Origin: Candidatus Dojkabacteria bacterium
GTDB taxonomy: Bacteria > Patescibacteriota > Dojkabacteria > B142 > JAFGMG01
DNA: 37,706 nt
Direction of reading: 5' to 3'
Assembly: GCA_016927655.1 (NCBI GenBank)
Contig: JAFGMG010000015.1
Location: 1 to 37,706, forward strand
Shown here: in pieces, positions 1 through 7,499 of the stretch
Numbering within the stretch: the stretch's first letter is position 1
Layout of the letters: every line of letters starts with the position of its first letter
The notes under the pieces: generated by a model
Told to the model about the DNA's origin: nothing
Databases searched by the model: none
What the model saw: the letters and a program-made list of their open reading frames with translations, nothing else
Made by a program: the position numbers and the translations under genes

Positions 1-1172
1 ACTTAGCATGAATTTAGGGACCTTAACTGATGATCTGGGCTGTTTCCCTTTCGACTGACGGAACTTATATCCCGTAGTCTAACTCCCGATCTTGAGACTG
101 ATGGCATTCGGAGTTTGAGAGAGTATGGTACTCAATACTGAGCCCATGACTCAATCAGTGCTCTACCTCCACCAGTTAATAAATCGAGGCCAACCCTAAA
201 GCTGTTTCGGAGAGAACCAGCTATTACCGCGTCCGTTTGGCGTATCACCGCTAACCACAAATCATCCAAAACTTTTGAAACAGTTACTGGTTCGGTCCTC
301 CCCCCATATTTCTACGGGGTTCAACCTGTTCATGGTTAGATCACGCGGTTTCGGGTCTAATCTATACGACTATTATTTCGCCCGTTAAGACTCGCTTTCG
401 CTTTGGCTGCGGTGCAGAACACCTTAACCAGCCATATAGATTAACTCGCAGGCTCATTCTTCAATAGGCACGCTGTCATTCCGGCAAGCCGGAACTCCAA
501 CTGCTTGTATGTAAATGGTTTCAGATACTATTTCATTCCCCTCTCAGGGGTGCTTTTCACCTTTCCCTCTCGGTACTAGTTCACTATCGGTCACAAAAAG
601 TATTTAGCCTTTCCCAGTGGTTTGGGATGATTCCTACGGAATTTCACCTATGCCGTAGTACTCAGAAATAAACTCTAGCAAGTCCAATTGCTTTTACGTA
701 CGGGAGTATTACCCTCTATGCTCTGCCTTTCCAGGCTTGTTCCGCTAACAATAGGATTTATAACTTACTTCTCCGGTTTATAGTCCGGAAACGAGTCCAC
801 TCTACAACCCCTCAAAATAACCATCACTATAATGACGACTCAAATTCCGCACCTGCAACGCAGGTTTGGAAAAATTGTCCTATTCTTGAGGTTTGGGCTC
901 TTCCCCTTTCGCTCGCCACTACTTAGGGAATCCATATCGGTTTCTTTTCTTCTGGTTACTGAGATGTTTCACTTCACCAGTTTATCTCCACTGCAGCTAT
1001 GAATTCACTGCAGGGTTACGAATGGAGCAAGCTCCATTCGCAGGGTTTCCCCATTCGGACATCTCCGGGTAATAGCGCTTATTGGCAGCTCCCCGAAGCT
1101 TATCGCAGCCTGTCACGTCCTTCATCGACTTTTTGTGCCAAGGCATCCACCATTTACACTTAGTAGCTTAAT
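1..1172 (-). rRNA. rrl: 23S ribosomal RNA, 5' portion (3' end outside window)
   Basis: Large-subunit rRNA read on the minus strand; its 5' end is near 1172, where the minus strand reads GATTAAGCTACTAAG, close to the usual start of bacterial 23S. Universal landmarks follow: GGTGGATGCCTTGG near 1150, GCGGCGAGCGAA-like sequence near 915, GACCGATAGTGAAC near 590 and TAGCTGGTTCTC near 225. The window ends at about E. coli position 1015, so roughly the first third is present. It is longer than the matching E. coli part, mostly because of an expansion at 811-890. The partner 5S gene is not in the window. Confidence 0.97.
811..890 (-). other. Expansion segment in 23S rRNA domain I
   Basis: The ends CTCAAAATA (811-819) and TATTCTTGAG (881-890) pair to form a closing stem. 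Inside lies a perfect hairpin, ACCTGC-AAC-GCAGGT, at 851-865. From memory, Bacillus 23S has a simple hairpin of about 25 bases here, between the conserved GAGCCCAAACC and GGGGTTGTAG segments. This copy is therefore about 50-60 bases longer. I see no group I or II intron features, so it is probably a retained rRNA expansion. Confidence 0.6.
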
Positions 1173-1266
1173 CTTTGTTTTAAAACTTTCATTGAAATTC
1201 CCAACGGCGACAAAAAGACCGAACTGCTCGTTCTATTCTATTTTACCGTTGAGATACCTTGTTTTG

Positions 1267-1286
1267 CTATTCAGTTTTCAAAGAAC
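1267..1286 (-). promoter_or_regulatory. Conserved pre-23S leader / boxA-like segment
   Basis: The minus strand reads GTTCTTTGAAAACTGAATAG just upstream of 23S. This closely matches the leader found before 23S in many Firmicutes, where a boxA-like TTCTTTGA motif acts in rRNA antitermination and processing. The remainder of 1173-1295 shows no gene. Confidence 0.5.
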
Positions 1287-1295
1287 AACTTATTG

Positions 1296-1345
1296 TGGAG
1301 CCCCAGGAATTGAACCTGGCAAGTCCCGCCAAGCGGGAGGCCCCA
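1296..1345 (-). ncRNA. tRNA-like minihelix in the rRNA spacer (no D or anticodon arm)
   Basis: Read on the minus strand, the element has a 5' acceptor strand TGGGGCC (1345-1339) and a hairpin TCCCGC-TTG-GCGGGA (1338-1324). A CTTG linker follows, then a perfect T arm CCAGG-TTCAATT-CCTGG (1319-1303) and a 3' acceptor strand GGCTCCA (1302-1296). The acceptor forms seven pairs, one of them G-U. A single 6-bp hairpin stands where a tRNA has its D and anticodon arms, so it cannot decode. It occupies the place of a third spacer tRNA, and a structured leader lies exactly 6 bases upstream, as for tRNA-Ala and tRNA-Ile(UAU). It could be a processing signal mimicking a tRNA top half for RNase P and RNase Z, or a decayed tRNA. 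The intact stems favour a maintained structure. Confidence 0.7.
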
Positions 1346-1351
1346 TTTCGT

Positions 1352-1451
1352 AGGAATCTTGCTTCACTCTTCGTAATTTTGTAAACAAAACTACTTAGAA
1401 TTTCGCAAGTTCCTCCTCTTTCGATCCAACTCCCTAGGGTCGTTGTATCGA
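1352..1451 (-). ncRNA. Two-hairpin tRNA-leader element, copy 1
   Basis: On the minus strand a first hairpin (1451-1421; TCGATACAAC paired with GTTGGATCGA apart from one mismatch) is followed by linker AAGAGG and a long hairpin (1414-1352). The long hairpin has outer stem GGAA-CTTGC / GCAAG-A-TTCC with a bulged A, a GAA/GAA internal loop, stem ATTC/GAGT, a TAA/GAA loop, and apical stem GTAGTTTTG / CAAAATTAC closed by TTTA. Its base lies 6 bases from the tRNA-like element. The architecture matches copies at 1616-1714 and 21773-21872. I do not recognise it as a named RNA family. Confidence 0.7.
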
Positions 1452-1534
1452 TTTAGAAAGAACACTGCAGATAGTGTGCGAAGAAAACATTTGAAACCCC
1501 TTGGTTTCAACGTTTTCGGAGCATGCTATCAAAG

Positions 1535-1609
1535 TGGAGCTAGAGGGATTCGAACCCTCGATCTCCTCATTGCAAATGAGGCGCATTAGACCAGCTGTGC
1601 TATAGCCCC
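1535..1609 (-). tRNA. tRNA-Ala (anticodon UGC)
   Basis: A full cloverleaf on the minus strand: acceptor GGGGCTA/TAGCTCC with one G-U pair, anticodon stem CCTCA/TGAGG with loop TTTGCAA giving anticodon TGC, T arm GAGGG-TTCGAAT-CCCTC, and discriminator A. CCA is not encoded. It is the second tRNA of the 16S-23S spacer, the usual Ile-Ala arrangement of bacterial rRNA operons, and should be cut from the rRNA precursor. Confidence 0.97.
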
Positions 1610-1615
1610 GACGTC

Positions 1616-1714
1616 GGAATTTTGCTTCGCCTTTCGTAATCTTGTAAACAAGATTACTTCAGACTTCGCAAATTCCTCCTCTTTCGATTTAACTCCCGTT
1701 GGTCGTTAAATCGA
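1616..1714 (-). ncRNA. Two-hairpin tRNA-leader element, copy 2
   Basis: It lies between tRNA-Ile and tRNA-Ala. The first hairpin (1714-1684) is a perfect 10-bp stem, TCGATTTAAC/GTTAAATCGA. The long hairpin (1676-1616) has outer stem GGAA-TTTGC / GCAAA-A-TTCC with a bulged A, a GAA/GAA loop, stem GTCT/AGGC, a second GAA/GAA loop, and apical stem GTAATCTTG / CAAGATTAC closed by TTTA. Compared with copy 1, several base pairs change on both sides while pairing is kept. The base is 6 bases 5' of tRNA-Ala. Confidence 0.75.
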
Positions 1715-1731
1715 AGCAAAGACTTACATAG

Positions 1732-1806
1732 TGGGCGTTCTAGGAATCGAACCTAGGACCTCAGTCTTATCAGGACTGCGCTCTAAACCAACTGAGCTAA
1801 ACGCCC
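1732..1806 (-). tRNA. tRNA-Ile (anticodon GAU)
   Basis: Cloverleaf on the minus strand: acceptor GGGCGTT/AACGCCC, anticodon loop CTGATAA giving GAT, T arm CTAGG-TTCGATT-CCTAG, discriminator A, and no encoded CCA. It is the first tRNA after 16S in the spacer. Unlike its neighbour tRNA-Ala, it has no two-hairpin leader. Confidence 0.97.
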
Positions 1807-1878
1807 CATATTTAAAACCAGCCCCGAACACCTCATTTGACTTTTTTAAAGAGCATGAGACTTGTGGTCTCATATAAC

Positions 1879-1903
1879 CCTTGAGAACTTAATAGTGATA
1901 GAG
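1879..1903 (-). other. 3' arm of 16S rRNA processing stem
   Basis: These 25 bases are the near-perfect inverted complement of 3594-3618 on the far side of 16S, with 23 Watson-Crick pairs, one G-U and one A-C mismatch. In the transcript they would form a long helix looping out 16S, the usual substrate of RNase III in pre-rRNA maturation. Between here and the 16S 3' end are smaller hairpins such as TCCAGAA...TTCTGGA (1994-2013). Confidence 0.75.
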
Positions 1904-2026
1904 ACAGCTCTGCAGCAAAAGAATTTTAGAATGTAATTCCGGCCTAAACCGAAAAAACACTCAAGGTTAAAGATTAAGATCTTTAATTGTTTGTCCAGAA
2001 ACTTAATTCTGGATATTTACTCCTTA

Positions 2027-3520
<1,494 letters not shown>

Positions 3521-3593
3521 AAAATATTTCAACCATGAAGCAAGCTCCATGGATTTAAATCAAAGTTTTGATTCCGTTACTGCTTGGCATGAA

Positions 3594-3618
3594 CTCTATC
3601 ACTATTAAATTTTCAAGG
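3594..3618 (-). other. 5' arm of 16S rRNA processing stem
   Basis: It pairs with 1879-1903 to enclose 16S (see that entry). It lies about 75 bases upstream of the 16S 5' end in the leader transcript. The rest of the leader (3521-3722) has no gene; it contains short palindromes such as CATGAAGCAAGCTCCATG near 3534-3551. Confidence 0.75.
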
Positions 3619-3722
3619 TGCCAAATTCTGCAAACAGAAAACAATAAGCTATGCACCAAAAGCCAACCAATTGAGACTTTCAGCACAAGCTTAATGCTTC
3701 TTGAGTTAGATTTTCCGCTTGT

Positions 3723-3752
3723 ATTCTAACAGAAAAGAACTTAGTTAGTAAA
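3723..3752 (-). promoter_or_regulatory. Probable rRNA operon promoter
   Basis: On the minus strand TTTACT (3752-3747) and TAGAAT (3728-3723) are separated by 18 bases, a fair match to a housekeeping -35/-10 pair. It sits just beyond the preceding gene's stop and about 200 bases upstream of 16S. The same -10 form TAGAAT occurs in the promoters proposed at 14620 and 16336. Confidence 0.5.
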
Positions 3753-3755
3753 GCC

Positions 3756-4091
3756 CTATTTGATCAATCCTCCTACTACTGGAACTTCCCATTTCTCACC
3801 GTTATTTGCTTTCATCAAGCCGTATACTCTGATCCCGATATCAAGTAAAGCCCAGGCTGGCCAAAGACATAGTCCAATAAAGAATGCCATTGAGATTGAG
3901 AAAATGATATGCCCGACGATTGAAACTAATGACCATGAAAGGGATTGCTTTGCATGATACTGCAAAAATTCATTTGCATCATTCATCCAGATGAAACTGG
4001 TGATTGGAGCAAAAAGCCATGCAAGCATTGCATTTGTCTTTACTTGCCCATCGGCTGTCTTTGCTGCTGGTGCTGCTGTTGTCTCTGCCAT
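3756..4091 (-). CDS. DUF4870/Tic20-like small membrane protein
   Basis: A 111-residue protein. A short Ala/Lys-rich cytoplasmic N-terminus is followed by helices at about 25-38, 50-75 and 77-95. The segment NEFLQYHAKQSLSWSL and the closing GEKWEVPVVG are typical of the DUF4870 (Tic20-like) family, small membrane proteins of unknown function in many bacteria. It lies between the ligase gene and the rRNA promoter and may be the last gene of the unit running from ftsH. Family assignment is by pattern recognition; no function is claimed. Confidence 0.8.
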   Translation of the reverse strand: MAETTAAPAAKTADGQVKTNAMLAWLFAPITSFIWMNDANEFLQYHAKQSLSWSLVSIVGHIIFSISMAFFIGLCLWPAWALLDIGIRVYGLMKANNGEKWEVPVVGGLIK

Positions 4092-4158
4092 AGCTAAAGG
4101 GGTACTAAAAATTAAATATAACTGAGTATACTATTTCAAAAATGAAATGGCAAACTTT

Positions 4159-6003
4159 TCAATTTACAAGTAATTTTTCAACTTCGCTCACTTTGGTCAC
4201 ATCTTCCGGATCTTTGTCTGCCCTATCCCACTCCTTCAGCCTCGGGAATCTAAGCGAGTACCCTACTCCGTCTTTGTCCTGCCCTGCTGTGTGCAGTTTA
4301 CTTTTTGAAATTTCATCAGCTTCAACTACCACCACAATTTCCGGCCGAAGAATTACATCCGGCATCAATTCTTTTTTTACTTCGGCGTTCTCAGGAATCT
4401 TTTCGATCTCCAGCCCCTTTATTCTCTCCATAATCCCCTCCCAATCTTCATCTTTGATTCCGCTTCCGACTTTCGCAATAGTCTCAAATTTCTCAGTTTT
4501 CTCATTATAAACTCCAACCAAGAATGCACCAACTCCATGCTTTGCTCTTGCTCCCCGACCGTGATAGTATCCCAAAACTACTGCATCTATCGTGTCTATC
4601 AACTTCGAATCGATATTTGCTTTAAGTTTAATCCAGTCATAATTTCTAGTACCAGGCAAGTATTTACTCTGCGGATTTTTGGCGATCAAACCTTCAAGGC
4701 CATCTTCTAGATATTTGGCAAAATATTTCTGAAGAGTCTTTAAATCCTTAAGCTCATTTGACTCAGAAAGTTTCAAAATCCTGGAGCTGGAGAAGTTCTT
4801 CTTTATAAGATCTTTCAATGCATCAAGCCTCGAAAGCAACGGCTTTTGTGAAATATCCTCTTTGCCCAAATAAAGAATATCAAAGACATAGACCTTCACA
4901 GGAACACTTTGAGATTTTTCTTTAATTCCATATTTTCTTTTCCTCTGGATTGTCTCTTGGAAAGGGATATATTTACCGGTTTCAGGATCAGTCCCAATCG
5001 CTTCAGCGTCAAGGACAAAACTACCAGGTAGTTCGTCTTCTTTTTTTTCAACTTCCGCTACTACATCCGGAAACATATCAGTAAGCGGCTCCATATTCCG
5101 GCTGAATATCCGCACAATATCACGTTTTCTTGATTCAGTTTTGCCCAGATCAAATTGCAATGACGGCGGTTTTTGCCCAATTGCCTGATTTTGATGCACT
5201 TGATGAATATCATCAAATCCAGCTCGCGAATAGTGAATCTGCAATCTCAATCCATCATATTTCGGCTGGACAATTGATTCTGGAATTCTTTCAAAAACCG
5301 CCTCAACTGATTTTTCCCGCTCAACCAGTTTCGAAGCAACAGGAGTGCCCGGTTCAACCATTATTCTTTCGAGTTTCTTAAATTTCCTTTGCAAGACAAG
5401 CTCAGCAATATCCCCAATATCGGCACGCACGCCATAAGCATAATCCAGCTGCCCTCTATAGCTCTTATCACTAAATCCGGCCCAAGACAGAGAATCAAGG
5501 ATCGTTTTATCATTCAACCCGAGCCTTAATTTCCCGACAATCATTCTTGCTACATACTTGATGCTCAACGGATCTGCCCCTTTAAAAAGCCTTTCAAACA
5601 CTTCGATTTTAGCCGTTTGGGAGCCAACCCCTTCCAGACTTGCTAGTTCAAACAGCAATTGGAAGACTTCGCCAATACTCAATTCTTCCTGTTTTTGCGG
5701 CATTTGAGATTTGATTTCCGATGCAACCAGTCCGATATCACCTTTCTTCGCCATTAGAGTCTCTATTTCCAAAATCCCCTTTCCCGACGCTTTTTCTATC
5801 GCCCGCAATAGCAATTTTGTTGAAAAATTAAACTCCAGAGGGATAAATCTGGGCGCAATTCTTCCTGTGAGCATGTACATTACGGGCTTTATCTCATCTG
5901 GTTCGAGTTTCTGCAGGAAACCGGCCAAAATCTCAGTCATCTCATTTCGAGAACTGCTCTTCTCAAGACTTTCAAGAATTGTCGCGAATTGTTTGAATTT
6001 CAT
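4159..6003 (-). CDS. lig: ATP-dependent DNA ligase (archaeal type)
   Basis: A 614-residue enzyme that seals nicks in duplex DNA through an enzyme-AMP intermediate. An N-terminal DNA-binding domain spans about 1-215. The nucleotidyltransferase core follows, with KYDGLR, where Lys248 should carry AMP, FVLDAEAIG (motif III), EGLIAK (motif IV) and DWIKLK (motif V), then a C-terminal OB domain ending in FPRLKEWDRADKDPEDV, typical of archaeal-type ligases. An extra segment of about 35 residues (roughly 260-294) sits between motif I and VRIFSRN, where relatives have a short turn. Most bacteria use NAD-dependent LigA as the main ligase; none is seen here. The gene follows polA and the metallopeptidase gene on the same strand, suggesting a replication/repair unit. 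Confidence 0.95.
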   Translation of the reverse strand: MKFKQFATILESLEKSSSRNEMTEILAGFLQKLEPDEIKPVMYMLTGRIAPRFIPLEFNFSTKLLLRAIEKASGKGILEIETLMAKKGDIGLVASEIKSQMPQKQEELSIGEVFQLLFELASLEGVGSQTAKIEVFERLFKGADPLSIKYVARMIVGKLRLGLNDKTILDSLSWAGFSDKSYRGQLDYAYGVRADIGDIAELVLQRKFKKLERIMVEPGTPVASKLVEREKSVEAVFERIPESIVQPKYDGLRLQIHYSRAGFDDIHQVHQNQAIGQKPPSLQFDLGKTESRKRDIVRIFSRNMEPLTDMFPDVVAEVEKKEDELPGSFVLDAEAIGTDPETGKYIPFQETIQRKRKYGIKEKSQSVPVKVYVFDILYLGKEDISQKPLLSRLDALKDLIKKNFSSSRILKLSESNELKDLKTLQKYFAKYLEDGLEGLIAKNPQSKYLPGTRNYDWIKLKANIDSKLIDTIDAVVLGYYHGRGARAKHGVGAFLVGVYNEKTEKFETIAKVGSGIKDEDWEGIMERIKGLEIEKIPENAEVKKELMPDVILRPEIVVVVEADEISKSKLHTAGQDKDGVGYSLRFPRLKEWDRADKDPEDVTKVSEVEKLLVN

Positions 6004-6076
6004 GTTTTACTATTTGTAGAAAATCTTTCAAAATATTATAAGGAACCCTTTTCAGTTTAGTGTTATTAAAAAAATA

Positions 6077-7483
6077 TCACACATCAACTTCTTTTACAGG
6101 ATCATCTTCCAGGGAACGTCTTACGATATCATTCACCTCCAATCCAGGCAACAGACGCGGATCAGATATTATCTTTCCAAACTGAGGATCTGACTTGTCC
6201 AATAATGAACACTTTTCCATGTCTATATCATTCACAATTTTGAGAAATCCTTCATATCCAAATCTTTTTATAAGTTTCTTGATCATTTTGACACCCTCCA
6301 TATAAATTTCCGGATTCCACTTTAATGATCGTATATCATTTTTAATAGCTTTCATAACAAGCTCCGCACCTTCTTTGTTTCCCTCTTCAATTAATCTATT
6401 ATATTCCTGCATAAGAATCGCCCTTGTTCCAAACACAGCTACCCCTTCAGCTACATGACCTCCCAAATCAGTTTCTTCGGGCAATTCATCTTCATAATTA
6501 TCAAGGGTAAGAATAAAATCATCCAAAGTCATATCAGAGATACCCGATCTAGTTATATTTATATTTTCCTCACTTAAACCGCCTTTCTTGGCCTTTCGAA
6601 AATGAATTTGATGGAGAATTTCATGAACTAAAGAACTTACATCATTTATTACTTGATTTTTGATATCCCTCGGTAAATCCTCACGTCCAAGGACGTTTTG
6701 CACTGGAGAGGAAAGAGATTTTAAAACATCGTCTGCTGCATAAACCGAATCCCGTATAGAAATGTAATCCACACCAAAAAAATTCCCCTCATAAGCAGCT
6801 GTCCCTGCTTCAAAGCTTGGATTAATTAATACAACTGCCTCATATACACTAGGATCGATACCCAGAGAATCCCTTATTAATCTATGTGCGTCTTGTACTC
6901 TATTGTGTATATACCTTTGTTTCAATATATCTCTGCGTACGTCCGATAAAACCTCCCCAACCGTTTTTTGACTGATTGAAAAAATATCCCCTTCACCCTG
7001 GAGAAGCCATTCACCAATTTTCCCTGCTTTTTTAAATACTTTTTCCCAATTACCCTGTGATAATTTAGCATCAAATAATCCAATATCTATACCCAGCTTT
7101 TCATATTCGGCAGTCATATGCAACCCACTCTCATCAAACTCCATCAATAGTTCGGGATGATTTTTGACTATTTTAAATAATTCACGAATCGGCTCAACCT
7201 TAGGATTGGCTATGATATCAACAGGTTCGTCGGAAACGGAATATACTTTATCAATGAAATAGACTTCTAATTCAGAATGATCTGCAATTAAAGACGCCTC
7301 CCTTACATTATAAATGACTTGCTGCATCCCTGCTCGTGGCACAGGAGTGTCGGCGGCATTAAGATCTACACGCTCTTCTTGAATCAGCTCTTGTCCTAAT
7401 TGTAGAGACGCCCCCCCTTCAAATGGTTTTGCAGGAGCGAGATTAATATTTCCCACACCTTCTTTTTCATCAATTAAATCCAT
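6077..7483 (-). CDS. Putative zinc metallopeptidase (HEXXHxxH), unknown family
   Basis: About 468 residues from the ATG at 7483. A longer version starts at 7543 (488 residues) but would overlap the end of polA by 44 bases; neither start has a clear ribosome-binding site. Near residue 287 the protein has HEILHQIH, an HEXXH zinc site with a third histidine three residues on. Downstream GGHVAEGVAVFG could supply another ligand. There is no signal peptide or membrane segment, so it should be cytoplasmic. The N-terminal 200 residues are acidic and match nothing I know. It lies between polA and ligase and is probably cotranscribed with them, but a role in DNA metabolism is not shown. Zinc peptidase is the best guess; substrate unknown. 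Confidence 0.6.
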   Translation of the reverse strand: MDLIDEKEGVGNINLAPAKPFEGGASLQLGQELIQEERVDLNAADTPVPRAGMQQVIYNVREASLIADHSELEVYFIDKVYSVSDEPVDIIANPKVEPIRELFKIVKNHPELLMEFDESGLHMTAEYEKLGIDIGLFDAKLSQGNWEKVFKKAGKIGEWLLQGEGDIFSISQKTVGEVLSDVRRDILKQRYIHNRVQDAHRLIRDSLGIDPSVYEAVVLINPSFEAGTAAYEGNFFGVDYISIRDSVYAADDVLKSLSSPVQNVLGREDLPRDIKNQVINDVSSLVHEILHQIHFRKAKKGGLSEENINITRSGISDMTLDDFILTLDNYEDELPEETDLGGHVAEGVAVFGTRAILMQEYNRLIEEGNKEGAELVMKAIKNDIRSLKWNPEIYMEGVKMIKKLIKRFGYEGFLKIVNDIDMEKCSLLDKSDPQFGKIISDPRLLPGLEVNDIVRRSLEDDPVKEVDV

Positions 7484-7499
7484 AGCTATTAAATCTGAA

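Noticed and set aside
1616-1714. Reading the tRNA leader elements as T-box riboswitches
   Set aside because: They precede tRNAs rather than synthetase genes and lack the T-box bulge sequence and a terminator/antiterminator pair.
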